64,000 nucleotides of DNA from Piscinibacter sp. HJYY11 (GCF_016735515.1 NZ_JAERQZ010000001.1:3832746-3896745); one strand, 5' to 3'; counted from the stretch's first letter, positions 53,251-61,979 are shown. Notes: generated by a model from the sequence alone, not told the origin. Numbers and translations: made by a program.

Positions 53251-54426
53251 ATGAACCCTATGCAGATTCGACTTCCACACGCGGATGGCGGCCTGGCCGA
53301 CTACGTTCTCAAGGCGCAGCCCATCGCGCCGCAAGGTCCCACCGTCAAATTCAATCGAACCGTCTACGCGGCTGCCCATGTGGTGATTGATCCTGTGGCA
53401 ACGGCCGACCCGTGGGACGCATCGCCCGTCGTCGACTGGGAATCGACGCTGGCTTTCCGGGCCCACCTTTTCAAGCTGGGCTTCAAGGTGGCCGAGGCCA
53501 TGGACACCGCCCAGCGCGGAATGGGAGTTGACTGGCCGGTCGCACGCGACCTGATCAGGTACAGCGCCAGGCACGCTCAGTCCGTCGGTGGTGAGATCGC
53601 GTGTGGCGTCGGCACTGACCAGCTCACGCCTGGGCCGGACGTCACGTTGGCAGACGTGGAGGCTGCTTATCGTGAGCAGCTGCAGGTCGCCGAGGACGAG
53701 GCCGTCAAGGTGATCCTGATGGCTAGCCGCGCTCTGGCACGCTGCGCAACGTCTACCAACGACTACGTCGCGGTGTACCGGCGTCTTCTGCGCGACGTTT
53801 CGCAACCGGTGGTGCTGCACTGGTTGGGCGACATGTTCGATCCTGCGCTCAAGGGTTACTGGGGGGCCTCAAGCCTTCCGCGGGCTATCGACGCGGTGGC
53901 GGAACTGATCGCCGAGAACGCGTCCAAGGTTGACGGCATCAAAGTTTCATTGCTTGACCCGAAGTGGGAGCTGGCTCTGCGCGAGAAGCTCCCGCCTGGC
54001 GTGAAGATGTACACAGGGGATGATTTCAACTACGCCGAGTTGATCGCCGGCGACGAGGCTGGCTATTCCCATGGCCTGCTCGGCATCTTTGACCCGATCG
54101 CGCCGGTCGCATCCGTCGCGCTCGGTGCATTGGCAGCAGGCAACACCTTTCTCTACCGGGAAATCCTTGACCCAACCGTCGCTCTGTCGCGGGAGATCTT
54201 CCGCGCGCCGACGCGCCACTACAAAGCCGGTGTGGTGTTTCTGGCCTGGCTGAACGGACATCAAGACCACTTCTCCATGGCGGGAGGCCTGCAATCGGCG
54301 CGCGGTGTCCTCCACTACTCGAAGCTCTTCGAACTCGCAGATGCCTGTGGTGTGCTTTCCGATCCAGAGCTGGCCGTATTGAGGATGAGGCGCTTCCTCG
54401 CCGTCGCAGGCGGCATCACGTCGTGA
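53251..54426 (+). CDS. DUF993 family protein (dihydrodipicolinate-synthase-like TIM barrel)
   Basis: This 391-residue protein matches DUF993 along its length: RLPHADGGLADY, AAHVVIDP, EAMDTAQRGMGVDW, ACGVGTDQL, VILMASRALA, VVLHWLGDMFDPALKGYWG, VDGIKVSLLD, YTGDDFNYAELI, SHGLLGIFDPIAP and YKAGVVFLAWLNGHQDHFSM. The family is annotated as dihydrodipicolinate-synthase-like, that is a class I aldolase barrel. The KxSLLD Lys may be the Schiff-base residue. Members recur in sugar catabolic operons, but I know no proven activity. Here it would fit cleavage of an oxidised sugar acid. It starts at ATG 53251; the next gene overlaps by four bases. Confidence 0.93.
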   Translation: MNPMQIRLPHADGGLADYVLKAQPIAPQGPTVKFNRTVYAAAHVVIDPVATADPWDASPVVDWESTLAFRAHLFKLGFKVAEAMDTAQRGMGVDWPVARDLIRYSARHAQSVGGEIACGVGTDQLTPGPDVTLADVEAAYREQLQVAEDEAVKVILMASRALARCATSTNDYVAVYRRLLRDVSQPVVLHWLGDMFDPALKGYWGASSLPRAIDAVAELIAENASKVDGIKVSLLDPKWELALREKLPPGVKMYTGDDFNYAELIAGDEAGYSHGLLGIFDPIAPVASVALGALAAGNTFLYREILDPTVALSREIFRAPTRHYKAGVVFLAWLNGHQDHFSMAGGLQSARGVLHYSKLFELADACGVLSDPELAVLRMRRFLAVAGGITS

Positions 54427-55712
54427 ACCTACCGACCGCAGGATGGCAAGTCGGCTTGCTGCTGGATTTGTATGAGGCAGCCCTAGCGGCTGCAGATCCT
54501 CTAAAGGTTGTCCCACCTCATCTACCAGATGCGCCGCGTGGTCGAACGGTGGTCATCGGAGTCGGCAAGGCAGCGGCCGCGATGGCCATGGCAGTGGAAC
54601 AAAACTGGCGGGGACCGCTATCCGGCGTGGTCGTCGTGCCGGAGGGTGCAAGCTTGCCTTTGCAGCACATTGAGGTCCACGAAAGCAGCCACCCGGTTCC
54701 GGATCAACGAAGTGTGATTGGTGCTGAGCGCCTGCTGGCTGCAGTGACCGGTCTGGCGCGAGATGATCTTGTGATCGCTCTGATCTCCGGCGGTGGGTCG
54801 GCGTTGTGTTCCTTGCCGGCTGAGGGCTTGTCGCTGGCAGAAAAGCAGCACATCACAACCGAGCTGCTGCGGCGCGGTGCCGCCATCTCCGAATTCAACA
54901 CGGTGAGGCGGCATCTGTCTCGGATCAAGGGCGGACGGCTCGCAGCTCAGGCGCATCCGGCACGCGTGGTGTCGCTCGTCATTTCCGACATACCTGGTGA
55001 TGATCCTGCCTTGGTCGCCTCAGGCCCGACGTTGCCGGACACATCAACCTGCGCCGACGCGCTCGCGATTTTGAGCCGATACGGCCTGGAGGATGTCGGA
55101 CCGGTACGCCAGTCTCTGGAAGCTGGCATATGGGAGTCGGTGAAGCCCGGAGACCCCCGGCTGGCGGGCCACGAGCACGCGCTGATCGCTACTGGCCGCA
55201 TGGGCCTAAATGCCGCTGCGGCACTAGCTCGTGCTCGTGGCTACGACTGCCATGTACTGTCGGACGCAATGGAGGGCGAGTCGCGGGAGCTTGCAAAAGC
55301 ACACGCCGCCATTGCGCTGAGCTCCGCCCAGCACGAACAGCCGTTCCGCACGCCGTGCGTGCTTCTGTCGGGCGGCGAAGCAACGGTGACCGTGCGTGGC
55401 AATGGACGAGGGGGACGCAACACCGAATTCGTGCTGGCACTTGCACTTGCCTTGAAGGGACGTGACGCTGCACAGCGGGTCTATGCCTTGTCCGCCGGCA
55501 CAGACGGCCTGGATGGTCGTGCCGGAGCAGCGGGTGCCTGGATGACGCCTTCGACCCTGCGTCAGATCAGCGATGTAGGTCTTGCTGCAGCTATGCATCT
55601 CGAGGCCAACGACAGCGCGACGGTGTTCGACGCAGTGTCCAGCCTGGTACACACCGGCCCGACGCATACCAACATCAACGATTTCAGGGCGGTATTCGTC
55701 GCGGGGGAGTGA
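54423..55712 (+). CDS. glycerate 2-kinase (GckA/TtuD, MOFRL family)
   Basis: This 429-residue protein has the DUF4147/MOFRL pattern: VIGVGKAAAAMA, ALISGGGSALCSLPAEGLSL, EFNTVRRHLSRIKGGRLA, LVISDIPGDDPALVASGPT and the C-terminal LLSGGEATVTVRGNGRGGRNTEFVLALAL ... AGTDGLDGRAGAAGA. The enzyme makes 2-phosphoglycerate from glycerate and ATP. It indicates that the pathway yields glycerate (or a precursor such as glyceraldehyde, hydroxypyruvate or tartronate semialdehyde). It starts with GTG overlapping the DUF993 stop. Confidence 0.94.
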   Translation: MNLPTAGWQVGLLLDLYEAALAAADPLKVVPPHLPDAPRGRTVVIGVGKAAAAMAMAVEQNWRGPLSGVVVVPEGASLPLQHIEVHESSHPVPDQRSVIGAERLLAAVTGLARDDLVIALISGGGSALCSLPAEGLSLAEKQHITTELLRRGAAISEFNTVRRHLSRIKGGRLAAQAHPARVVSLVISDIPGDDPALVASGPTLPDTSTCADALAILSRYGLEDVGPVRQSLEAGIWESVKPGDPRLAGHEHALIATGRMGLNAAAALARARGYDCHVLSDAMEGESRELAKAHAAIALSSAQHEQPFRTPCVLLSGGEATVTVRGNGRGGRNTEFVLALALALKGRDAAQRVYALSAGTDGLDGRAGAAGAWMTPSTLRQISDVGLAAAMHLEANDSATVFDAVSSLVHTGPTHTNINDFRAVFVAGE

Positions 55713-55715
55713 GTC

Positions 55716-56819
55716 ATGGCGGCACCCGGTCAGGCACGATGGACCTTGCGCCACGGATGGAGTAGTCACAGCGACCTCGAGGCGCTGCAGTACTGCGGCG
55801 CGGCGTTGGCGAAGGCAGGCGTCGCGTTTGGACAATGCTCCATTGCGCCTGATGGCGACGCGGTGAAGATGCACGGCTACGACTTGATCGAGGCCGTGGC
55901 GGCGCCCGACTCTGCGGTGAGATCACTGGACGCGTCCGCAGTGAAATGGAAATGGCGTCAAAGAGTGCCGACGTTCATGCGTCGTTATATGGTCCATGGC
56001 GAGAGGTGGTATGGCATCCCAATGGGCATCCACCGCGGGAACGTTGCCTGGGTCAACTCGGAGATCGCGCAACGCCTCGGAGCTCAACCGCCTGCCTCGT
56101 TTTCGGAACTGTTGACATGGTTGGGCGAGGCTCAGCGACATATCAGCGGTGGTCCGCTGGCCATCTCAAGTGCCCCGTGGCAAGTTGGAATGTTGTTCGA
56201 GTCCACCGTGCTCGCTGTGGCCGGACCGATGTTCTATCGCCAAGCCTTCGAAGCGATGCAGTCGAGCGCATGGAGATCAAACGCGATGATCGAGTCGCTC
56301 CAATCAATGCTCGCTTTGCGGGAATTCGTGCGTGATGAATGCCTGACTTTGACATGGCGGGAACTGGTCGACCATGTGGCTGAGGGTCAGTGTGCATTGC
56401 AGGTGATGGGCGACTGGGTTCGACCATCTGCGGGCACTGGCTTGTCGGAGTGGGCGGTGCCCGGGACGTCCGGCAAGTTTCTCGCCATCATGGACTTCTT
56501 CGTTCCGTTGCATCACGCCAGGAACGACATCAGTGATGTAGTGGCAGGCCTGTTGACGACTGCGGATTGCCAGCTGGGATACGCGCGCAAAAAGGGCTGC
56601 ATGCCAGCGATGGTGGATGCGTGGAACGACTGCGATCCGTTGCGCGCCCGCCTGCTCAGCTACGCCGACCGATCCGTATTCGCATCACTCACATTCGATC
56701 AATGCTGCGCTGCGTCGAAGCGTGAGGCCATGCTCGCGCTGATCAGCGACTTCTTTGTCCAACGCCTGGATGCCAAACAGTGCACAGAGGCATTGGCTGA
56801 GGTCGTGGCACAGGGCTAA
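55716..56819 (+). CDS. GtsA-like binding-protein homologue without signal peptide (copy D)
   Basis: This 367-residue protein starts at ATG 55716, six bases behind GGGGGAG and three bases after the kinase stop. The sequence begins almost at the mature region: LRHGWSSHSDLEALQYC matches [17 protein letters not shown] of the exported copies. No leader is encoded, and an upstream start would lie within the kinase gene. Later parts align well (RWYGIPMGIHRGNVAWVN, MFYRQAFE, QVMGDWVRP, MPAMVDAWNDCD). The Gly-rich loop after strand 2 of the exported copies is missing. It should therefore stay in the cytoplasm. It may act as a sugar sensor, a chaperone for a regulator, or be a decayed copy. The reading frame is intact over the full length. 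Confidence 0.85.
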   Translation: MAAPGQARWTLRHGWSSHSDLEALQYCGAALAKAGVAFGQCSIAPDGDAVKMHGYDLIEAVAAPDSAVRSLDASAVKWKWRQRVPTFMRRYMVHGERWYGIPMGIHRGNVAWVNSEIAQRLGAQPPASFSELLTWLGEAQRHISGGPLAISSAPWQVGMLFESTVLAVAGPMFYRQAFEAMQSSAWRSNAMIESLQSMLALREFVRDECLTLTWRELVDHVAEGQCALQVMGDWVRPSAGTGLSEWAVPGTSGKFLAIMDFFVPLHHARNDISDVVAGLLTTADCQLGYARKKGCMPAMVDAWNDCDPLRARLLSYADRSVFASLTFDQCCAASKREAMLALISDFFVQRLDAKQCTEALAEVVAQG

Positions 56820-56863
56820 TCCGTGCAAATGCCGCATACAGATTGACACAAGCACTCGCAGAA

Positions 56864-56877
56864 TTGGAACGTTCCAG
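56864..56877 (+). promoter_or_regulatory. LacI-type operator, copy 4
   Basis: TTGGAACGTTCCAG is one base from the perfect palindrome. It lies 21 bases before the start of the binding-protein gene, and a TTGACA hexamer (56843-56848), a plausible -35 box, lies 15 bases upstream of it. This gives the gene its own regulated promoter behind the catabolic operon. Confidence 0.8.
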
Positions 56878-56898
56878 TTTCATACGCGAGGAGACACA

Positions 56899-58158
56899 AT
56901 GGTCAAGACCCTGATTTCGCTTTTGACGGTCTGCATCGGTTTGCTGCTATCAGCCAAGGATGTCTACGCCGGTGAGGTGGAGGTGCTGCACTTCTGGACC
57001 TCTCCTGGAGAGGCCGTCTCAGTGACTGAGCTTAAGGAACTGATTGCTCGTCGCAAACACACTTGGAAAGACTTCGCAGTTGTGGGCGGCGGGGGCGGCA
57101 ACGCGATGCAAGCGCTAAAGCAGCGCGTCCTGGTTGGCAAGCCGCCAGCAGCAGCAACGATAAAGGGTCCGGCAGTTCAGGAGTGGGCCGCCCTGAACAC
57201 GCTGGCCAATCTTGACGCCATGGCCACATTCGACCACTGGGACCAGGTACTGCCCAAGGTCGTCCAGGATGCGGTCAAGCACAAGGGGCGGTACGTTGCC
57301 GTGCCAGCCAATATTCACCGATCAAATTGGCTCTACAGCAACGCGGAGGTGCTGCGGAAGTCGGGCGTGACGGCGGTGCCCACCAAGTTCGACGAATTCC
57401 TCGCAGCGGCTGAGAAGATCAAAGCAGCCGGCTTCATTCCCATCGCGCATGGCGGCCAAGCATGGCAGGAGTTCTTGCTGTTCGAATCGATCGTGCTTGG
57501 CGTCAACGGCGTCGACTTCTACAAGCGCGCCTTCATGGACTTGGATCCGTCGGCCCTTAACAGTGCCGAAATGCGTCGCGCATTCGACGTGTTCCGCAGG
57601 GTCAAGAGCTATACCGACAGCAAGAGCAAGGGCAGAGATTGGAACGCCGCCACTGAGATGGTCATCAACGGCAAGGCGGCCTTCCAGTTCATGGGGGACT
57701 GGGCTAAAGGGGAGTTCGTGGTTGCGGGCCAGCGCCCGGGCAAAGAGTTCAACTGCACTCCTGCTCCAGGCACTGGGCAAGCGTTCTCCTATGTCATTGA
57801 CACCTTCGCCATGTTCCAGCTGAAGAGTTGGGAAGCGCAGAAGGCGCAAGGCTATTTGGCCTACGTGCTGTTGGGCAAAGAATTCCAAGAGAAATTTAAT
57901 CTGCGGAAAGGCTCGATCCCATCGCGGCGCGATATGGATCTCAGCAAATTCGATGACTGCGCCAAAGCATCAGCCAGGGACTTCACCATGAGTGAAGCCG
58001 CGAAGACGCTGGTGCCGTCCGTTGCGATCGACATGTCGGTGCCGACCGTGACCCATGCAGCTTTGCAAGCCGTCATCAGTGACTTCTGGAACAACGACGC
58101 AATGCCGTCGAGCGAAGCCGCGAGTCGCGTTCTTCTAGCGGCTTACCCTAAGAAGTAG
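56899..58158 (+). CDS. GtsA-like substrate-binding protein (copy E)
   Basis: This 419-residue protein starts at ATG 56899 behind GAGGAG. The signal peptide is LISLLTVCIGLLLSAKDVYA-GE. The mature region VEVLHFWTSPGEAVSVTEL, VGGGGGNAMQALKQRV, IKGPAVQEWAALNTLANLD, VAVPANIHRSNWLY, FIPIAHGGQAWQEF and LSKFDDCAKASARDF is closer to classical glucose-binding GtsA than copies A-C. It has its own operator-controlled promoter next to the porin promoter. It may be the main high-affinity binding protein of the regulon. Confidence 0.95.
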   Translation: MVKTLISLLTVCIGLLLSAKDVYAGEVEVLHFWTSPGEAVSVTELKELIARRKHTWKDFAVVGGGGGNAMQALKQRVLVGKPPAAATIKGPAVQEWAALNTLANLDAMATFDHWDQVLPKVVQDAVKHKGRYVAVPANIHRSNWLYSNAEVLRKSGVTAVPTKFDEFLAAAEKIKAAGFIPIAHGGQAWQEFLLFESIVLGVNGVDFYKRAFMDLDPSALNSAEMRRAFDVFRRVKSYTDSKSKGRDWNAATEMVINGKAAFQFMGDWAKGEFVVAGQRPGKEFNCTPAPGTGQAFSYVIDTFAMFQLKSWEAQKAQGYLAYVLLGKEFQEKFNLRKGSIPSRRDMDLSKFDDCAKASARDFTMSEAAKTLVPSVAIDMSVPTVTHAALQAVISDFWNNDAMPSSEAASRVLLAAYPKK

Positions 58159-58218
58159 TCGGAACGCGACAAAGAGCGACAAAAAGCTCTACTGCATTGT
58201 TCAATTCGACAGCAAAAT

Positions 58219-58232
58219 TGGAACGTTCCACA
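58219..58232 (+). promoter_or_regulatory. LacI-type operator, copy 5
   Basis: TTGGAACGTTCCAC is one base from perfect and is preceded by AAA, as in other copies. It lies 78 bases before the porin start, so the transcript has a longer leader than in the other targets. Confidence 0.8.
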
Positions 58233-58310
58233 AAACGATCGAATCTTTAACGATCGTCATTTCAAGCGGGGACAGGGACCCCCCAACAGCTCAACTTGTA
58301 GGAGACTCTC

Positions 58311-59513
58311 TTGAACTTCAAACCGACCTATCTCGCGGCTCTCGCCGCTTCGATGTTCGCCGTGTCCATGCCCGCGTCCGCGGTCGAGTGGGGCGGCTAC
58401 TTCCGCTCCGGTCCGGGCGGCACCAAGAAGGACGTGTCGCGTGCGTGCTATGGACTCGCCGGCGAGGGCCTGAAGTACCGCCTTGGCAACGAGTGCGATT
58501 TCTATGGTGAGTTCGCCCTGAGCGAGACCATCAAGAAGAACGACGTCGAGGTCAAAGCGTTGTTCATGACGAACTACTACAACGGTGGGACCGACATCGG
58601 TCACATCAAGGATTCGGGTTTCTCAGGCGTGCCGCAAATGTATGTCGAAGGGAAAGGCTTCGATATTGCACCGAACGTCAAGTTCTGGGTTGGCAAGCGA
58701 TTCCTGGGGCGTACGGACGTGCACATCGTCGATCAGCGCTTCACTGAGCTTGATGGTGTGGGCGCCGGCGCCGATGCGATCGATTTGGGTGGCGCGAAAG
58801 TCGGCCTCGCGTACTTCACAACCGACGGCGCAACCGCCAATCAGCCGGGCCAGCGCTTCAACGTTGATGTGTCTGACATTGGCGTCAACCCAGGTGGCAA
58901 GCTCCGCATCCTGACGAACTTCGTACGCGGCAACTTCACCGGCGGCAAGAGCGGCTTCGGGCTGACGGTTCAGCACAACCAGTCTATGTTTGGCGGCGGC
59001 AACACGCTGTGGCTGCAGTACGCCCAGGGATCCGCAGATCTGAAGGGAACCTTCGGCACGCTCGACGCCAGTTCCGGCAACAAGAAAATCCGCGTCGTGG
59101 ACAGCGTGAACTGGCAATCCGGCCCCTTTGGTGGCCAAGTCATCGGTCTGGTCCAGCGCGACACCATCGAGGCCACAGGTGGCAGCACCTCCAAAGTGAC
59201 TTCCGCGACGGTAGGCGGCCGGGTTTCCTATGCGCTCATGAAGCACTTCAAGATGGTCGCTGAGGCCGGCTACTCGCAGAAAAAGCCAGATGGAGCAGCC
59301 ACGCAGAAGCTCTCCAAGTTCACGATCGCGCCGACGCTGTCGATGGGCCCGGAGTTCTGGAGCCGTCCTGAGCTCCGCTTCTACGTGACGACTGCTAAGT
59401 GGAACTCGGCAGCCAACGCTGCTGCAGGTGCGAACGGCATCATTGGTACCGCTGCAGAAGCCGACAAGAGGTCGGGCACCAGCTACGGCTTCCAAGCCGA
59501 GATCTGGTTCTAA
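58311..59513 (+). CDS. LamB-type (maltoporin family) carbohydrate porin
   Basis: This 400-residue protein starts with TTG 58311, six bases behind GGAG. The signal peptide is LAALAASMFAVSMPASA-V. The mature start VEWGGYFRSGPGG and the phrase YGLAGEGLKYRLGNECDFYGEFALSET match the LamB family (FHGYARSG ... KYRLGNECE). WVGKRFLGRTDVHIVDQRF and a C-terminal aromatic residue (EIWF) are typical of outer-membrane barrels. Length fits an 18-strand sugar porin. It lets oligosaccharides into the periplasm. It is under its own operator and precedes a HAD and a chemoreceptor gene. Confidence 0.92.
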   Translation: MNFKPTYLAALAASMFAVSMPASAVEWGGYFRSGPGGTKKDVSRACYGLAGEGLKYRLGNECDFYGEFALSETIKKNDVEVKALFMTNYYNGGTDIGHIKDSGFSGVPQMYVEGKGFDIAPNVKFWVGKRFLGRTDVHIVDQRFTELDGVGAGADAIDLGGAKVGLAYFTTDGATANQPGQRFNVDVSDIGVNPGGKLRILTNFVRGNFTGGKSGFGLTVQHNQSMFGGGNTLWLQYAQGSADLKGTFGTLDASSGNKKIRVVDSVNWQSGPFGGQVIGLVQRDTIEATGGSTSKVTSATVGGRVSYALMKHFKMVAEAGYSQKKPDGAATQKLSKFTIAPTLSMGPEFWSRPELRFYVTTAKWNSAANAAAGANGIIGTAAEADKRSGTSYGFQAEIWF

Positions 59514-59525
59514 GCATGTGACCTT

Positions 59526-59550
59526 CCGCCGGGCCGTACAGGTCCGGCGG
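59526..59550 (+). terminator. hairpin after the porin gene
   Basis: CCGCCGGGCC and GGTCCGGCGG form a 10-bp stem (one G-U pair) with a GTACA loop, 12 bases after the porin stop. No T-run follows. It may reduce read-through or protect the abundant porin mRNA while the HAD and chemoreceptor genes are transcribed at a lower level. Confidence 0.6.
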
Positions 59551-59568
59551 GCATTCGGAGCGGGGAGC

Positions 59569-60228
59569 ATGAAAGCAGCCATCTTCGATCTCGACAATTG
59601 CATCTGTCCGGCAGACGCTGCTGGAGTGGAGTTGTTTGCGCCCGCGTTTGACGCCATCCGCGAGAGCAATAGAGGATGGCTCGACGCCGCAACGCTCGAT
59701 CGCGCGCTCCATGAGTGCTGGTTTACCGCATTCGATTTGGTTGCCGAGCGGTATGGCTTTTCCGTCGAAATGCTCAATGCCGGACGAGCGGCGTTCTCAG
59801 CGCTTCAGATCACCAAGCCCATTGCGCCGTATCCAGACGTTCGCCTTCTTAGCATTCTTCCTTTGCGCCGCTTTCTTGTGACCTCTGGCTTCACACGTTT
59901 GCAGAAAAGCAAGATCCGCGCACTTGGCATCGAGTCGCTCTTCGATGCGATTTTCATCGACGCAATCGATTCCGCATCTCATCCCGGTAAGCAAGCGATC
60001 TTCGAAAGCATCAGAGATTCCGGACAGTGGGCACCATGCGAAATGCTTGTCATTGGTGACAACCCATTGTCGGAACTCGACGCGGGCAGAAATCTTGGCA
60101 TGGTTACTGTGCAAACACTCCGGCCCAACGTGGAGAAGAGCACGCTTGCCGACCATCACGTCGTCGATTTCCGCGAGCTGTGGCCGATATTGGGTTGGAC
60201 CCTTCCAATCGAAGCGGCTCTGCATTGA
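59569..60228 (+). CDS. HAD-superfamily hydrolase
   Basis: This 219-residue protein starts at ATG 59569 behind GGGGAG. The HAD motifs are FDLDNCI (nucleophile Asp), LVTSGFTRLQKSKI (motif II), HPGKQAIF (Lys of motif III) and LVIGDNPLSELDAG (motif IV). The cap is of the helical C1 type, as in phosphoglycolate or sugar phosphatases and pyrimidine nucleotidases. It may remove phosphate from a sugar phosphate in this pathway; the substrate is unknown. It precedes the chemoreceptor gene by 15 bases. Confidence 0.88.
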   Translation: MKAAIFDLDNCICPADAAGVELFAPAFDAIRESNRGWLDAATLDRALHECWFTAFDLVAERYGFSVEMLNAGRAAFSALQITKPIAPYPDVRLLSILPLRRFLVTSGFTRLQKSKIRALGIESLFDAIFIDAIDSASHPGKQAIFESIRDSGQWAPCEMLVIGDNPLSELDAGRNLGMVTVQTLRPNVEKSTLADHHVVDFRELWPILGWTLPIEAALH

Positions 60229-60243
60229 AAAGCGCGAGGTTCC

Positions 60244-61836
60244 ATGAAACTGAGAAACCAGGTGTTGCTTTACGGCCTTGCTGGCGCATGCGCGGCGGCA
60301 CTCGTGGGCGCCATTGGACTATTCAGCACCAACCGCCTTGCAGACGCGATGGCCGCCACTGCCCGCATGGGACAGGCGGCCCAAGACAGCCAGAGCGCCT
60401 CGTTGATGCTTGACGCCATTCGCGGCGATGTTCAGCGTGCCATGCTGGGAGCGCTTGGCCGAGACAAAAAGCAGATCGGCGAAGCGCAAAGTGCATTGGC
60501 TGGTCATAGCGATGCGCTTAATGCCGCATTAAATGCACTCACAGAGGCGCCTCTCTCTTCTCAGACCAAAGAGACGATCAAGAAGACGATTCCTGTCGCA
60601 AAGGACTATGAAGGCGCGGCCAAGCGGATTGTGGAGCTGTCTGCTGCAGACACAGCGGCTGCAGCCGCCGTGCCGGAGTTTCAGCGTCTCTACAACGAGA
60701 CCGAAGGTTTGATGCGCAGCCAGGTTCAGGCGATCCAGCAGGAAGGAAAGCAATCTGCGGAACGCTCCAAAGGGGTCGTTCAAAACGCAACATTGCTGGT
60801 GGCTGCTTCACTGCTTGTCAGCACGGTGCTCTTGATTGGCGCTGCGCTGTGGCTTTCTGCCCGCATGGCCAAGCCGATGGCCAAGGCGGTATATGTGGCC
60901 AAGGCACTGGCGCAGGGCGATCTCTCGCAACCAGTCGTGGTCGAGGGCAACGACGAGACGGCTCAACTTTTGACGGCAATCGACGACACGCAGAAAAGCC
61001 TCGGCTCGATCGTGAAAAGCGTTAAGTCGAGCGCAAATCGCTTAGCCATCTCGAGCGCAGAGATTGCCCAGGGCAATATGGATTTGTCAGCTCGTACTGA
61101 GCGGCAGGCCAGTTCCCTTGAGGAGACCTCATCCGCCATGAAGGAGCTCAGCGCCGCTGTAGTCCACAACGCCCAGAGCGCTCAAGAGGCAAACCGTTTG
61201 GCAGCTGGTGCGTCGAGCAAAGCCGACGAGGCCTGCCGAATCGTAGAAAAGGTTGCAGCGAGTATGCAGGTGATCCAGGAGAGCTCGAAGAAGATCCTGG
61301 AAATCGTCGGCTTGGTCGATGGAATTGCGGCACAAACCAACATCCTGGCACTCAACGCTGGTGTCGAGGCGGCGCGCGCCGGTGAATATGGCCGCGGCTT
61401 CACGGTGGTCGCCACCGAAGTCAGAGGCCTCGCCGGCAGAGCTTCAAAAGCCGCCAAAGACATCGGCACGTTGATTCGGGCAAGCAACGACGAGGTCAAT
61501 GCCGGTGGTGCGCTAGTCAGTCAGTCCGTGCAGTCGATGCGTGAGGTCGTGCAAGGCTCTCGGCGAGTGACTGAGATCATGGAGGAGATCCGCATCGCCA
61601 GCGAGGAGCAAAGCATTGGCGTAAGCGAGGTCGAGAGGGCAGTCGGTGACATAGACGAAGTCACTCAACGCAACTCTGCGCTCGTCGAAGAGATGGCCGC
61701 GGCGGCAGGCGAGTTGAGAGGTCAGGCAGACGAGCTCGTTCGTGTCGTGAGCGTATTCAAAGTCAACGAGACGTTTGAAGATTCCGAGGTGCCGCAGACC
61801 ATTCCCAACGTAGCCATGATGGAGACGACCGCCTGA
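60244..61836 (+). CDS. methyl-accepting chemotaxis protein
   Basis: This 530-residue protein has an N-terminal membrane helix (about 6-28), a four-helix-bundle periplasmic region (about 35-180) and a second helix (LLVAASLLVSTVLLIGAALWLSARM). HAMP follows, then the signalling domain with the conserved tip GLVDGIAAQTNILALNAGVEAARAGEYGRGFTVVATEVRGLAGRA. The end lacks a CheR-tether pentapeptide. The gene follows a sugar porin and HAD gene closely, so it may direct movement to this sugar, perhaps through one of the binding proteins. That link is inference. Confidence 0.94.
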   Translation: MKLRNQVLLYGLAGACAAALVGAIGLFSTNRLADAMAATARMGQAAQDSQSASLMLDAIRGDVQRAMLGALGRDKKQIGEAQSALAGHSDALNAALNALTEAPLSSQTKETIKKTIPVAKDYEGAAKRIVELSAADTAAAAAVPEFQRLYNETEGLMRSQVQAIQQEGKQSAERSKGVVQNATLLVAASLLVSTVLLIGAALWLSARMAKPMAKAVYVAKALAQGDLSQPVVVEGNDETAQLLTAIDDTQKSLGSIVKSVKSSANRLAISSAEIAQGNMDLSARTERQASSLEETSSAMKELSAAVVHNAQSAQEANRLAAGASSKADEACRIVEKVAASMQVIQESSKKILEIVGLVDGIAAQTNILALNAGVEAARAGEYGRGFTVVATEVRGLAGRASKAAKDIGTLIRASNDEVNAGGALVSQSVQSMREVVQGSRRVTEIMEEIRIASEEQSIGVSEVERAVGDIDEVTQRNSALVEEMAAAAGELRGQADELVRVVSVFKVNETFEDSEVPQTIPNVAMMETTA

Positions 61837-61979
61837 AGGTCGCAGCGAGTTGCCTCTAGGCAGACCAAGAGCCGAGAACACGCGTTGACTTCAGCCGGGC
61901 TCGCAGTTGTGCTCAGTACAGGCCCGTAGTACTTCGCCTGTGTTGCTGGCGTGTCCGAGCACGGTCAAATTGCGCCTTC

